A stretch of DNA of 64,000 nucleotides from positions 1 to 64,000 of the forward strand of contig JAAZAV010000016.1 of assembly GCA_012514145.1 (NCBI GenBank), read 5' to 3'. Position 1 is the stretch's first letter. Every line of letters starts with the position of its first letter. Below the pieces are notes generated by a model. It made no database searches. It saw only the letters and a program-made list of their open reading frames with translations, and was not told where the DNA came from. Of the stretch, positions 16,447 to 24,847 are shown piece by piece. The translations under genes were made by a program, and so were the position numbers. The stretch is from Clostridiales bacterium. Its GTDB lineage: Bacteria; Bacillota; Clostridia; Oscillospirales; CAG-272.

Positions 16447-17568
16447 TCAGTCGAGAATACCGTAGGCGTATTCGGCTTTCATGGGGCGCTCGCGTTCATA
16501 TTTGGTCGTCATCTGATATGCGGCGCCGGTGTCGCTTGATTTCTGGAAGGCGCAGAGAATCTCCAGAACATGGAGGGTCTGACGGTAGGTGGCGCGGCAG
16601 CGTCGAACCGATTCCCCGCCCTCGGCGATAGTCTTTGCCATATCTGTGATGCCCAATCCCCGGGCGTTCTCGGGATAGGGATAGAGCAGCGGCAGGTCTC
16701 TCCACGCCTTATCCTCGGGGCGCCAGAGACGCGGGCTGCCGCCGAAGGTATTGGGGTCGGGCACCGAAAGCGTGCCTTCGGTGCCGTAGATTTCTATGTG
16801 CGGATGTGTGTGACTGTATACGTCGAAGGATGCCGCCATGGTGGCTATAACGCCCGACTCGAACAGCAGGGTGCCGGAATAGTGAGTGGATATATTCACC
16901 TCGATGTTCTCGCCGAAATGCTCCTTGCAGGTAGCCATACGATTGTCGAAAGCCTTGCCGCAGACCGCAGACACGCTCTTGACCCCGCCAAGCAGGTTGA
17001 TGAGCGTGGTGGCATAGTAGGGACCCATGTCGAACATGGGGCCGCCGCCCCGCTGATAGAAAAAGTCGGGGTCGGGGTGCCAGTTTTCGGGACCGTGTCC
17101 CAGGAAGAAGGCGGAGACGGCTACCGGTCTGCCGATGTATCCGTCGTCGATGAGGCGGCGGCAGGTCTGAATTCCGGCGCCCATGAAGGTGTCGGGAGCG
17201 CCGCCCAGCATGAGCCCTTTCTCTTCCGCCAGCTTTACCAGTGCCAGACCTTCCTCAAAGGACGCGCCCAGCGGTTTCTCGGAAAAGACGTGCTTGCCCG
17301 CCTCGAGAGCGGCTTTTGTCACCTCATAGTGCTGGTAAGGGCGGGTGATGTTGAGGATGAGATCCACCGACGGGTCAGCATACATCTCGTACATATCCTT
17401 ATATATGCGCTTGATGCCGTATGCGGCGGCCTGCTTCTCGGCTCTCTCGCGGATAAGGTCGCAGACGCCGGCAACCTCAATCTCTTTGAATAACCTGGTC
17501 ATGTTGTGCAGATATATCCCGCTGATGCAGCCGCAGCCCACCACGCCGATTCTTATTTTTCTGGACAT
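16447..17568 (-). CDS. Gfo/Idh/MocA-family oxidoreductase
   Basis: A 373-residue NAD(P)-dependent sugar or cyclitol dehydrogenase. The Rossmann motif GVVGCGCISGIY is at 8-19. The conserved active-site EKPLG is near residue 97 (FSEKPLG), and a C-terminal substrate domain includes FDMGPYYATTL. There is no signal peptide. Family members oxidise or isomerise sugars, often next to glycosidases. Here the gene converges on the ThuA/GH78-like operon, which suggests the same sugar pathway. GGAGGTATCGAA precedes the ATG. The substrate is not predictable from the sequence. Confidence 0.92.
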   Translation of the reverse strand: MSRKIRIGVVGCGCISGIYLHNMTRLFKEIEVAGVCDLIRERAEKQAAAYGIKRIYKDMYEMYADPSVDLILNITRPYQHYEVTKAALEAGKHVFSEKPLGASFEEGLALVKLAEEKGLMLGGAPDTFMGAGIQTCRRLIDDGYIGRPVAVSAFFLGHGPENWHPDPDFFYQRGGGPMFDMGPYYATTLINLLGGVKSVSAVCGKAFDNRMATCKEHFGENIEVNISTHYSGTLLFESGVIATMAASFDVYSHTHPHIEIYGTEGTLSVPDPNTFGGSPRLWRPEDKAWRDLPLLYPYPENARGLGITDMAKTIAEGGESVRRCRATYRQTLHVLEILCAFQKSSDTGAAYQMTTKYERERPMKAEYAYGILD

Positions 17569-17625
17569 TTCGATACCTCCGGATGTATACTTATGTAATG
17601 TATCTCTTGTTTAAAGACTACGCGG

Positions 17626-17654
17626 ATTATAGCACATGCCGCCGGTATTTGCAA
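17626..17654 (-). promoter_or_regulatory. Promoter of the Gfo/Idh/MocA gene
   Basis: On the minus strand, TTGCAA (17654-17649), a 17-bp spacer and TATAAT (17631-17626). Confidence 0.7.
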
Positions 17655-17715
17655 TATGATTCGGATTTTTCGGTACATTGCGTTCTGCGCCGCAAAACAC
17701 TTTAATTTCACATAC

Positions 17716-17750
17716 AAAACAGGCACCCCGGCTCTCGGGATGCCTGTTTT
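17716..17750 (-). terminator. Terminator of thiT
   Basis: AAAACAGGCA (17716-17725) pairs with TGCCTGTTTT (17741-17750), with an inner CCCG/CGGG stem. On the minus strand it follows the thiT stop and ends in TTTT. Confidence 0.85.
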
Positions 17751-17769
17751 TAGTTTGGGGATGTATGCC

Positions 17770-18351
17770 CTATCGCTTCTTCTCCGGGAAGGCGAGGCGG
17801 GTCAGCGCGGGAGCGATTGCCATTGCCATGACCGTCTCGGGGAACATGTACTGCAGATTGTAGATTATTGAGTAGGTCCACATGCCGAAGTTGTTGACAT
17901 AGTCGTTCCACTGACCCGCCTTGGTGATGGAGTACCAGACCACCGCACCGACGAAGACATGACATGCAAAGCGGAGCAGACAGACTGCGAAAGTGCCGAT
18001 TTCAAGCTGTATAACCGGCTTTGCCGGGATCATTTTCGCGGCGCCTGCGATGCCGAGGAGGGTAAATGCAATAATGTAGTCAAAGAGGATACAGAGTGCT
18101 ATGCCGCCCGGGCTGGGGATATACGCCATTACGCCTAAGCCCAGGAGCATATTGATGACCGAGTAGACCAGCGCGGCTCCCGTTCCCCAGAGAACTCCGT
18201 GCCGGAAGGAGAACAGAATGATGGGCACCATGGAGAATAGGGTGATGGAGCCGCCCAGGGGCATTTCGATCTTGATGAGCGAGAGAACCGTTGCGAGAGC
18301 CGCACAGATTGCCGCCTCGGTAAGTTTGCGGAGATTGCTGTTTTCTGCCAC
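17770..18351 (-). CDS. thiT: ThiT, thiamine-binding S component of an ECF transporter
   Basis: A 193-residue integral membrane protein with about six hydrophobic helices. It binds thiamine and docks with the shared EcfAA'T module, which is not in this window. Family marks are the N-terminal LTEAAICAALATVLS, MPLGGSITLFSMVP and the aromatic WNDYVNNFGMW region that lines the thiamine site. The frame is open to a TTG at 18384. The GTG at 18351 is preferred because it has GAGGTG six bases upstream, while the TTG lies inside the leader terminator hairpin. It is controlled by a TPP riboswitch and apparently transcribed alone. Confidence 0.92.
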   Translation of the reverse strand: MAENSNLRKLTEAAICAALATVLSLIKIEMPLGGSITLFSMVPIILFSFRHGVLWGTGAALVYSVINMLLGLGVMAYIPSPGGIALCILFDYIIAFTLLGIAGAAKMIPAKPVIQLEIGTFAVCLLRFACHVFVGAVVWYSITKAGQWNDYVNNFGMWTYSIIYNLQYMFPETVMAMAIAPALTRLAFPEKKR

Positions 18352-18366
18352 AGAATACACCTCACA

Positions 18367-18403
18367 GATAAAAAATAACCGCAACCGAAATAATATCGGT
18401 GCG
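18367..18403 (-). terminator. Riboswitch terminator (expression platform) of thiT
   Basis: On the minus strand, a hairpin made from CGCACCGA and TCGGTTGCG (18403-18380, one bulge) is followed by TTATTTTTTA. It lies between the TPP aptamer and the thiT start, as expected of a transcription-terminating OFF switch. Confidence 0.75.
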
Positions 18404-18448
18404 ATTCGTTACTCTGTGCAGTCCGTCGGCCGTACGTGCTGCTATATG

Positions 18449-18544
18449 TAATCTCCCTGCGCCGGTATTATCCATATCAGGTTCGTAGGGTTCGGCGCGT
18501 CATTTCACGCCGTCTCAGCCGGAGGTATCCAGCACCCCTGATTA
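18449..18544 (-). promoter_or_regulatory. TPP riboswitch (THI-box)
   Basis: The minus strand carries the conserved THI-box parts in order: GGGGTGC, CTGAGA (18518-18513), ACCC, GAACCTGAT (18484-18476), GGATAAT, and a final GCGCAGGGA. Helix P1 is TAATC (18544-18540) with GATTA (18453-18449). It should lower thiT expression when thiamine pyrophosphate is abundant. Confidence 0.95.
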
Positions 18545-18632
18545 TATTATTTCTCGGTTGCTTCCGATAAATCGGAATTATTCCGAGGAAAATCGGATTT
18601 ACGGAAGTATCCTTGGGTCTGCGGTTTGCGTC

Positions 18633-18661
18633 ATTATAACCTGATTCGGTTAATTTGTCAA
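18633..18661 (-). promoter_or_regulatory. Promoter of thiT and its riboswitch
   Basis: A perfect TTGACA (18661-18656), 17-bp spacer and TATAAT (18638-18633) on the minus strand. About 80 nt of leader precede the aptamer and contain small TCGG/CCGA hairpins. Confidence 0.88.
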
Positions 18662-18736
18662 TACCGACTTCGATGTTTTGTAGGATTCACCAATTCACAG
18701 GCTAAAAAACGAGGAAAATACATAGAGAAATAGAAA

Positions 18737-18757
18737 AGGCGGTATCGATAACCGCCT
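18737..18757 (-). terminator. Terminator of rplS
   Basis: A 7-bp stem AGGCGGT / ACCGCCT with a 7-nt loop, 13 bp past the rplS stop, followed on the minus strand by TTTTCTATTTCTC. Confidence 0.75.
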
Positions 18758-18769
18758 CTGCTATATGAA

Positions 18770-19111
18770 TTACAGCTTTTCCTTGATTTTGGCATCCTTG
18801 CCCACTTTATCGCGGAGATAGTAGAGCTTCGCACGGCGCGGAGCGCCTTTGCGGACGACCTCAACCTTCTCGACGTTGGGTGAATGAATCGGGAAAGTCT
18901 TTTCGACGCCGATACCGTAGGAGATTCTTCTGACGGTAAAGGTCTCGGAGATTCCGCCGCTTCTCTTTGCAATGACGGTACCCTCGTAAAGCTGGGTTCT
19001 TACGCGGTTACCCTCTTTGATGCGGTTGTGAACACGCACGGTGTCGCCGATGTTGAACTGCGGAACTTTCTCCTTAAGCTGCTCGCTTGTAAAAGCCTTA
19101 ATGAGATCCAT
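18770..19111 (-). CDS. rplS: 50S ribosomal protein L19
   Basis: A 113-residue L19, which lies at the 30S-50S interface of the ribosome. The [23 protein letters not shown] segment is diagnostic, though quoted here only as the span of about residues 48-71, with RRAKLYYLR near the C-terminus. The frame extends to 19171, but the ATG at 19111 (MDLIKAF) has AGGAGGAAG upstream and gives the normal length. It is a single-gene unit with its own promoter, leader hairpin and terminator. In many Firmicutes rplS lies beside lepB and ylqF. Here apgM and a glycosyltransferase gene separate them. Confidence 0.97.
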   Translation of the reverse strand: MDLIKAFTSEQLKEKVPQFNIGDTVRVHNRIKEGNRVRTQLYEGTVIAKRSGGISETFTVRRISYGIGVEKTFPIHSPNVEKVEVVRKGAPRRAKLYYLRDKVGKDAKIKEKL

Positions 19112-19125
19112 TTTCAGGCTTCCTC

Positions 19126-19146
19126 CTAATAATGAATTGTTATTAG
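19126..19146 (-). promoter_or_regulatory. Leader hairpin next to the rplS ribosome-binding site
   Basis: A 7-bp stem CTAATAA / TTATTAG with a 7-nt loop abuts the AGGAGG. It could affect ribosome access or be part of an L19 autoregulatory leader. Confidence 0.45.
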
Positions 19147-19205
19147 TATTCAGAACGTTCTTACGGAGCATCGCATTGGACCGTTCCGGTTACAAAAACG
19201 CAGAG

Positions 19206-19234
19206 ATTATATCACAACGGTAAGTATATTGCAA
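19206..19234 (-). promoter_or_regulatory. Promoter of rplS
   Basis: On the minus strand, TTGCAA (19234-19229), a 17-bp spacer and TATAAT (19211-19206) preceded by an extended TGa. Confidence 0.82.
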
Positions 19235-19259
19235 GCAAAAAGCGGCATTTTACAAAATG

Positions 19260-20504
19260 TTAACAATCGTTCTTCCCGGGCAGACGTCCCTCCACAATGT
19301 CATAGAAGCGGTCTATCCGGTCTTCCGTGCCGAAGTCGCACTTGGAGAGCTTGACCGTCAGACGGTCTCGCAGCGATGAGTCGGAGAGCATGCGCCGCAC
19401 CCCCCTGTATATGCCTTCCTCCCCCATCGGAGTGACAATGCCCAATTCACCGTCCCAAAGCTGCTCCCTGGCGGAGAGATAGTCCGAGACGACGATGGGC
19501 TTCATGAGAATTTTGGCTTCTTCTACAGTTATCGGTCTTCCCTCGAAGCGGGAAGGCAGTACAAAAACATCGCAGTCGCGCATGAAAGAGTATGGATTGA
19601 GCTTTGTGCCCAGCAGCATGAATATGTCCGCCACCTCGGCGTTAAATGCGGCTTCTATGAGCTTTGATCTCTCCGATTCTTCGCCGTCGCCGATGATATA
19701 CCAGCGGCATTCGATGCCTTCCTTTCTCAGACGGCTCAGCACCGGTATTATAAAATCCACGCCCTTCTGATAGCTAAGCCGACAGACCGAGAGTATCCGC
19801 TTGCCCTTATAGCCGACATCGGGGAAGGTTTCACCTTTCAGCGCCTCGGTGCGGATAAGCCGTCCGCTGATGATATTCTCCATGGACACGCAGCGCTCGG
19901 CTACTGAGGGCAGCGCTTCGCGCAGAGCCGCGTCAATGCTTTCGGAAACCGTCACCACCGCGTCGCAGCGGGCAAAATACGGTTCATACAGCGCATCCTC
20001 ACGGGGAGGATTTGCATAGTCGAAGTGCAGCCAGGCTATATTTCGCTTTGCTCCCTTCACCATGTCAAGCATATAGAACATAGTGCGGTCGCCCCAGTAG
20101 GCGATGACCGCGTCATAACCGCTGCCGTCGAACTCGGGCATATACTTCTTCATCAGCGCCACCCACATCCGAGCCGCCGTAAAAGAACGCTTTGTGCGGG
20201 CAAACACAAGCTTCAGAAACCAGGGCAGCACGGTGAAGAACGATGAGGGATTCGGTTTGATAAGAGAGCGCCAGATATTGGCGAAGGCGTTCTTCGAACT
20301 TAGAAAGAACAGTCCGGTAGGACCTGTCATCTCTATCACATTTATCTGCGGCGGGATCGAATCAAGAAGCGATCCGGATTTGCGCGCCAGCAGCAAGTCT
20401 ACATCATAGCGCTCATAATCTATGGCGTCGGCAAGCGAGAGGAATGCCTTCTCGGTGCCGGCGCATTCCATCGATATTCCGATGAACAGCAGTTTTTTCT
20501 TCAT
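19260..20504 (-). CDS. Glycosyltransferase, GT-B fold, family 4-like
   Basis: A 414-residue probable glycosyltransferase that moves a sugar from a nucleotide-sugar donor to an acceptor, perhaps in cell-wall or surface polysaccharide synthesis. The N-terminal Rossmann half begins LLFIGISMECAGTEKAF. The C-terminal half has SVCRLSYQKGVDFI, YIIGDGEE and an EGRPITVEEAK segment that corresponds to the E-x7-E donor-binding motif. There are no membrane segments. The frame runs to 20546; the ATG at 20504 gives the natural KKKLLFIG start and has GGAG nine bases upstream. It stands alone between rplS and apgM, so the acceptor is unknown. Confidence 0.85.
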   Translation of the reverse strand: MKKKLLFIGISMECAGTEKAFLSLADAIDYERYDVDLLLARKSGSLLDSIPPQINVIEMTGPTGLFFLSSKNAFANIWRSLIKPNPSSFFTVLPWFLKLVFARTKRSFTAARMWVALMKKYMPEFDGSGYDAVIAYWGDRTMFYMLDMVKGAKRNIAWLHFDYANPPREDALYEPYFARCDAVVTVSESIDAALREALPSVAERCVSMENIISGRLIRTEALKGETFPDVGYKGKRILSVCRLSYQKGVDFIIPVLSRLRKEGIECRWYIIGDGEESERSKLIEAAFNAEVADIFMLLGTKLNPYSFMRDCDVFVLPSRFEGRPITVEEAKILMKPIVVSDYLSAREQLWDGELGIVTPMGEEGIYRGVRRMLSDSSLRDRLTVKLSKCDFGTEDRIDRFYDIVEGRLPGKNDC

Positions 20505-20673
20505 TTTACAGGACTCCATCACCTTATCGGCTTTGCGTGGTTTCAAATGGTGGTATCATTATATATTTGAATGCCGTTTTTGTCAATAGCGTGCCCGCAA
20601 GCGGATATATCTGATATACATCTGAAATACATTGGTTTATTTTGAATAAATCGTTATATTTCTAATAAAACGC

Positions 20674-20702
20674 TTGTTTATTCAGACGGACTGTGTTAAA
20701 AT
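20674..20702 (+). promoter_or_regulatory. Promoter of apgM
   Basis: TTGTTT (20674-20679), 17-bp spacer and TAAAAT (20697-20702), with an extended TGt directly before the -10. Confidence 0.65.
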
Positions 20703-20769
20703 TGCATTTATGTGCGGGCTGCCCTGTGCACGCCCCGCTGTTCAATTTACATTAAGGCTGGTTTTATAT

Positions 20770-21972
20770 ATGAAATACGCGGTTATCATCCCCGACGGGG
20801 CTGCCGATTACAAGTGCGAAGGGCTGGGCGGAAAGACGCCTCTTGACGTGGCGAAAAAGCCTTGTCTTGACAGTCTTGCTTCCCGCGCACTCTGCGGCAC
20901 CGTCTCCAACGTTCCCTCCGACATGGTGCCCGAAAGCGACACGGCGAATCTCGCCATACTCTCCTACGACCCGAAAATCTACTCAAAGGGGCGTTCACCG
21001 CTGGAGGCCGTCAGCATGGGCATAGAGATGAAGCCCGATGAAACCGCCTTCCGCTGCAATGTCGTCACGCTTGACGGTGACCCTGCCGGCGGCTACGACA
21101 ATCTGAGACTTATCGACCACAGCGCCGACGAGATATCCACCCCCGAAGCCGCCGAACTTATCAAAGCGGTGGAAGCCGAACTCGGTCGGGACGGTCTGAC
21201 ATTCTATCCCGGAGTCAGCTACCGCCACTGTCTCATATGGCGCGACGCTCCCGACTTCCGCAACTTCTCCCGTCCCCACGACATCATCGGCCAGTGTATA
21301 GCCGACAAGCTGCCGCCCGAGCCATTTGTGTCGATGTACCGCCGTTCCTACGAAATATTGAAGGATCACCCGGTGAATCTGGCAAGGATCGGGCGCGGTC
21401 TGAAGCCCGCCAACTCCATCTGGCTGTGGAGCCCCGGAAAGAAACCCGCTCTTCCCGACTTTAAGGAAAAATGGTGCGTCTCGGGCAGTGTCATCTCGGC
21501 GGTTGACCTGCTTAAGGGCATCGGTCTCTGTGCCGGCATGACACCGGTCAACGTGGAGGGCGCCACCGGCAACATTCACACAAACTTCGAAGGCAAGGCG
21601 CAGGCCGCAATCGACGAGTTCAAACGCGGGCAGGACTTCGTTTACATTCATGTGGAGGCTCCCGACGAATGCGGTCACCGCGCCGAGCTTGAGAACAAGG
21701 TGCGCTCCATCGAGCTGATTGACGAAAAGGTCATCTGCCCGATTTACGAATATCTCCGCTCTACCGGCGAGGATTTCAAAATTCTGGTGCTGCCCGACCA
21801 TCCCACCCCAATCTGCCGCCGCACCCACACCGGCGAACCGGTTCCCTTTATGCTCTATTCTTCGGCAGATGAGCGCGAGGGTGTCACCTGTTTTAACGAG
21901 GACAACTGTGAAGCCGCGGGCTTTTATGTCGAGCACGGCTACACGCTGCTGTCACACATGATTGAAAAGTGA
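20770..21972 (+). CDS. apgM: 2,3-bisphosphoglycerate-independent phosphoglycerate mutase, archaeal type
   Basis: A 400-residue aPGAM. It interconverts 3- and 2-phosphoglycerate in glycolysis using a metal-bound phosphoserine mechanism. The alkaline-phosphatase-superfamily motifs are visible: IIPDGAAD at the start, the catalytic ESDTAN loop around residue 60, HVEAPDECGHRAE, and VLPDHPTP with HTGEPVPF near the end. The frame is open to 20674, but the ATG at 20770 starts the conserved MKYAVIIPDG. This family is distinct from GpmI and common in archaea and some Clostridia. lepB begins 5 bp past its stop, suggesting co-transcription. Confidence 0.92.
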   Translation: MKYAVIIPDGAADYKCEGLGGKTPLDVAKKPCLDSLASRALCGTVSNVPSDMVPESDTANLAILSYDPKIYSKGRSPLEAVSMGIEMKPDETAFRCNVVTLDGDPAGGYDNLRLIDHSADEISTPEAAELIKAVEAELGRDGLTFYPGVSYRHCLIWRDAPDFRNFSRPHDIIGQCIADKLPPEPFVSMYRRSYEILKDHPVNLARIGRGLKPANSIWLWSPGKKPALPDFKEKWCVSGSVISAVDLLKGIGLCAGMTPVNVEGATGNIHTNFEGKAQAAIDEFKRGQDFVYIHVEAPDECGHRAELENKVRSIELIDEKVICPIYEYLRSTGEDFKILVLPDHPTPICRRTHTGEPVPFMLYSSADEREGVTCFNEDNCEAAGFYVEHGYTLLSHMIEK

Positions 21973-21977
21973 TTGAT

Positions 21978-22673
21978 ATGGATAACGAATTAAACGCCAA
22001 CAACCTGCAGAATTCTCAAGAGGAACCGATGACTTCCGAGGCTCCCGCTGCCGAGAATTTGTCAGCGGAAAATCTTCCGGCGACAGATGCGGATGTAAAC
22101 ACTTCCGAGGAAGTGAAAGAAAGCAAGCCCGAAAAGCCCCACCGTTTGTTCTACGAGATATTCGACTGGCTCGAGATGTTTGTAATAGCCTTTTCGGCGG
22201 TGATGCTGCTCTTTATATTCGTCGGGCGCCATTCGCCGGTGGACGGCGGCTCGATGCTGAACACACTTCACGAGGGCGACGTGCTCATAGTCTCCGACCT
22301 TTTCTATACACCCGAGAACGGCGACATTGTCGTCTTCCAGTCTATGGACACCGGGTTCGACCAGCCCTATGTCAAGCGCGTCATCGCCACGGAAGGTCAG
22401 GTGGTTGACATCAACTTTGAGACCTGGACGGTGACGGTTGACGGCAAGGTTTTGCCCGAAAGCTATGTCAACCGGGAGGGCGGCTCCATGCTCCGCGGCA
22501 GTCTTGAGTACCCATTCACGGTGCCCGAAGGCAAAGTCTTCTGTATGGGCGACAACCGCAACCATTCCAAGGACAGCCGTGACGCAAGCATAGGCGCCGT
22601 AGACACCCGTTACATTCTCGGGCGGGCGATCTTCCGCGTGTTCCCGTTCTCCGCAATCGGGACTCTGAATTAG
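21978..22673 (+). CDS. lepB: Type I signal peptidase
   Basis: A 231-residue membrane serine protease that removes signal peptides from exported proteins. An acidic cytoplasmic tail of about 55 residues precedes a single transmembrane helix (about 66-84). Catalytic Ser92 lies in GGSMLNTL and the general-base Lys133 in YVKRVIA. Box E is MGDNRNHSKDSRD. The usual SMxPTL reads SMLNTL, with Asn in place of Pro. A GTG at 21969 that overlaps the apgM stop is an alternative start; neither has a clear SD. It is followed by ylqF, rnhB and yraN, a common Firmicute order. Confidence 0.94.
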   Translation: MDNELNANNLQNSQEEPMTSEAPAAENLSAENLPATDADVNTSEEVKESKPEKPHRLFYEIFDWLEMFVIAFSAVMLLFIFVGRHSPVDGGSMLNTLHEGDVLIVSDLFYTPENGDIVVFQSMDTGFDQPYVKRVIATEGQVVDINFETWTVTVDGKVLPESYVNREGGSMLRGSLEYPFTVPEGKVFCMGDNRNHSKDSRDASIGAVDTRYILGRAIFRVFPFSAIGTLN

Positions 22674-22705
22674 TCCCGCAGACAAGTTATATTTAGAATT
22701 CAAAA

Positions 22706-23659
22706 ATGCCTTCAAAAGTAATACAGTGGTTCCCGGGGCATATGGCGAAAACCCGCCGTATGATCGGCGAGTATCTGCCTAAGGTCGACATCGTGCTCGA
22801 ACTGCTCGATGCGCGGATCCCCCGCTCCTCGGAGAACCCGGAAATAGCAAAGCTTGTGGGCAGCAAGCCGGTAGTGACTCTGCTGACCAAGGCTTCTCTT
22901 GCCGACCCCAATGTTACGGCAAGATGGCGCGACTTTTACACCTCACAGGGACTGGGCTGCGCCTTCGTGGACTGCATAACCGGCGAAGGGTTCGCCGGCA
23001 TAGTGCCCGAGATACGCCGCGTTCTCTCCGATAAAGTCGAGAAATATGAAAGCCGCGGCATGAGCGGCAAGGCTCTCCGCGCGATGGTATTAGGTATACC
23101 GAATGTGGGGAAATCATCCCTCATCAACCGCATGGCGGGCGCCAAAAAAGCCCGGGTGGAGGATCGTCCCGGCGTCACACTTGCGGGGCAGTGGGTCAAG
23201 ACTTCCTCGGGAGTTGAACTGCTGGACATGCCCGGTGTGCTCTGGCCTAAATTCGATGATAAAATCGTAGGCGAGAATCTCGCCATGACCGGCGCAATAA
23301 AAGACACAATCCTCGATATCGAGGAATTAGCTGTAAAGCTCTGCGCACGGCTGCGGAAATTCTATCCGAACAATCTCTGCGAGCGCTACAAGCTGGGCGG
23401 CGCGGAGGATATTGCCGGTCTTGAGGACTGGGAGCTGTTCGAGCTCATAGGCCGAAAGCGAGGTTTCCTCATTTCGGGCGGCGAAGTCAGCTATGAGCGC
23501 ACCGCAGTAATGCTGCTCGACGAGTTCAGAGCCGGCAGAATCGGGCGCATTACCTTGGAAATTCCTCCGATACGCCAGACGGTTAAGAACAAACAGGAAG
23601 ATTCGGAAGCTCCTTTATCCGACACAGACAGTGTAAAGGGAGAAGACCCGGATGCCTGA
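22706..23659 (+). CDS. ylqF: Ribosome biogenesis GTPase YlqF/RbgA
   Basis: A 317-residue circularly permuted GTPase that aids late assembly of the 50S subunit. The N-terminal QWFPGHMAKTRR is diagnostic. In permuted order, G4 comes first, but reads T-K-A-S at 61-64 instead of N-K-x-D. The P-loop GIPNVGKSS (130-138) and the G3 motif DMPG (174-177) follow. A helical C-terminal RNA-binding domain runs to about 300, with an acidic tail. No SD is evident before the ATG. Its 3' end overlaps rnhB by 8 bp. Confidence 0.94.
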   Translation: MPSKVIQWFPGHMAKTRRMIGEYLPKVDIVLELLDARIPRSSENPEIAKLVGSKPVVTLLTKASLADPNVTARWRDFYTSQGLGCAFVDCITGEGFAGIVPEIRRVLSDKVEKYESRGMSGKALRAMVLGIPNVGKSSLINRMAGAKKARVEDRPGVTLAGQWVKTSSGVELLDMPGVLWPKFDDKIVGENLAMTGAIKDTILDIEELAVKLCARLRKFYPNNLCERYKLGGAEDIAGLEDWELFELIGRKRGFLISGGEVSYERTAVMLLDEFRAGRIGRITLEIPPIRQTVKNKQEDSEAPLSDTDSVKGEDPDA

Positions 23660-24278
23660 ATCAAAGACAGGGAAACAGGCTCCCGACCGTTCGATTGAAG
23701 CGTCATACGCTGCCATGGGCTATAAAGCTGTCTGCGGCACCGACGAGGCGGGGCGCGGTCCTCTGGCGGGTCCGGTATACGCCGCTGCGGTGATACTGCC
23801 GGAGGGGATCGAGATTCCCGGGCTTAACGACTCAAAGAAACTCAGCGAAAAGCGGCGTGAAAAGCTGTTCGACATCATACTCGAATCGGCGATATGTTCG
23901 ATAGCCTCCGCTTCGGTGGAGGAGATAGAGGAACTCAATATCCTCAACGCCGCTCAGTTAGCCATGCGCCGGGCGGTGGCGGCGCTTCCCGCCTGCGATC
24001 TGGCGCTGGTGGACGGCAATATCGCCCATGATTTCCCGGTTAAGGCTGTGACCGTCATCGGCGGCGATACCAAAAGCGAATCGATAGCAGCCGCGTCGAT
24101 ACTCGCCAAGGTCAGCCGTGACCGCGTGATGTATGAGGCGGACAGGCTGTATCCGGAATACGGCTTTGCAAACCACAAGGGCTATCCCACGGCCGTTCAC
24201 CGTGAAGCCGTCATGAAATACGGTCCGTCGCCTATCCACCGTCTCAGTTTTTTACGGAACATACCGTACGGCAAATGA
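23652..24278 (+). CDS. rnhB: Ribonuclease HII
   Basis: A 208-residue RNase HII, which cuts RNA in RNA-DNA hybrids and removes misincorporated ribonucleotides. The signature GTDEAGRGPLAGPV supplies Asp31 and Glu32, and further acidic residues come from ALVDGN and the ADRLYPEYGFANHKGYPT segment. The start ATG lies inside the end of ylqF and the stop overlaps yraN in an ATGA junction, so translation of the three genes is coupled. Confidence 0.96.
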   Translation: MPESKTGKQAPDRSIEASYAAMGYKAVCGTDEAGRGPLAGPVYAAAVILPEGIEIPGLNDSKKLSEKRREKLFDIILESAICSIASASVEEIEELNILNAAQLAMRRAVAALPACDLALVDGNIAHDFPVKAVTVIGGDTKSESIAAASILAKVSRDRVMYEADRLYPEYGFANHKGYPTAVHREAVMKYGPSPIHRLSFLRNIPYGK

Positions 24279-24784
24279 ACAGAAGCGCAAACAAGAGTAT
24301 GGGACGCTTCGGCGAATCGGTGACCGCCGAATATCTCACCCGTGAGGGCTATGAGATACTTGAGCGTAACTACCGTTCGGACGGAGGAGAGATCGACATT
24401 ATCGCGAAGCGGGGAGTCCGTCTGGCATTTGTCGAGGTAAAACTGCGGTCGGTTTCGGCTGCGGGCTACGCCCGGGGCTCGGCTGCCGTCACCTACGCCA
24501 AGCAGCAGCGCATCATAAAGACGGCGCTGAAATATATACGGGCGCTGAGGGCTGCGGGGCAAACCTACGGCGACTTCAATCCCTGTTTCGATGTCGCTGA
24601 ACTTGTCTACGAAGAATTTGATTCGGAGCGGGGCGAAAAGCTCTGCGCCGTTAAAATCAACTACATTACTTCCGCCTTCGGCGTGAGGGGCTACGGCGAG
24701 CATTACGGCGACGGTTACCACAGGTACGGCAGTCAATACGGATACGGCGGCAGCCGTTATCCCGACAACGATACGGACAACTGA
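24275..24784 (+). CDS. yraN: UPF0102 (YraN) nuclease-fold protein
   Basis: A 169-residue member of the UPF0102 family. The restriction-endonuclease-like core is visible in GRFGESVTAEYL, GGEIDIIAKR (metal-binding Asp) and AFVEVKLR (E-x-K). The biological role of the family is unclear; processing of Holliday junctions or other DNA structures has been suggested. The core ends at about residue 135. A Tyr/Gly/His-rich tail of about 35 residues follows, which typical homologues of about 120 residues lack. Its start overlaps the rnhB stop by 4 bp. Confidence 0.9.
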   Translation: MNRSANKSMGRFGESVTAEYLTREGYEILERNYRSDGGEIDIIAKRGVRLAFVEVKLRSVSAAGYARGSAAVTYAKQQRIIKTALKYIRALRAAGQTYGDFNPCFDVAELVYEEFDSERGEKLCAVKINYITSAFGVRGYGEHYGDGYHRYGSQYGYGGSRYPDNDTDN

Positions 24785-24847
24785 TACATTCCGGCTCGGT
24801 TATACTGGAAATGTATTGTAATATATATTCAAAAGGAAGATTTCGAC

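Noticed and set aside
20995-21936. 313-residue minus-strand frame inside apgM
   Set aside because: It lies wholly antisense to a well-conserved enzyme and shows no family features.
24785-24847. T-box or leader-peptide attenuator for thrC
   Set aside because: The 63-bp gap is too short and lacks the T-box AGGGTGG-type consensus or threonine-rich codons.
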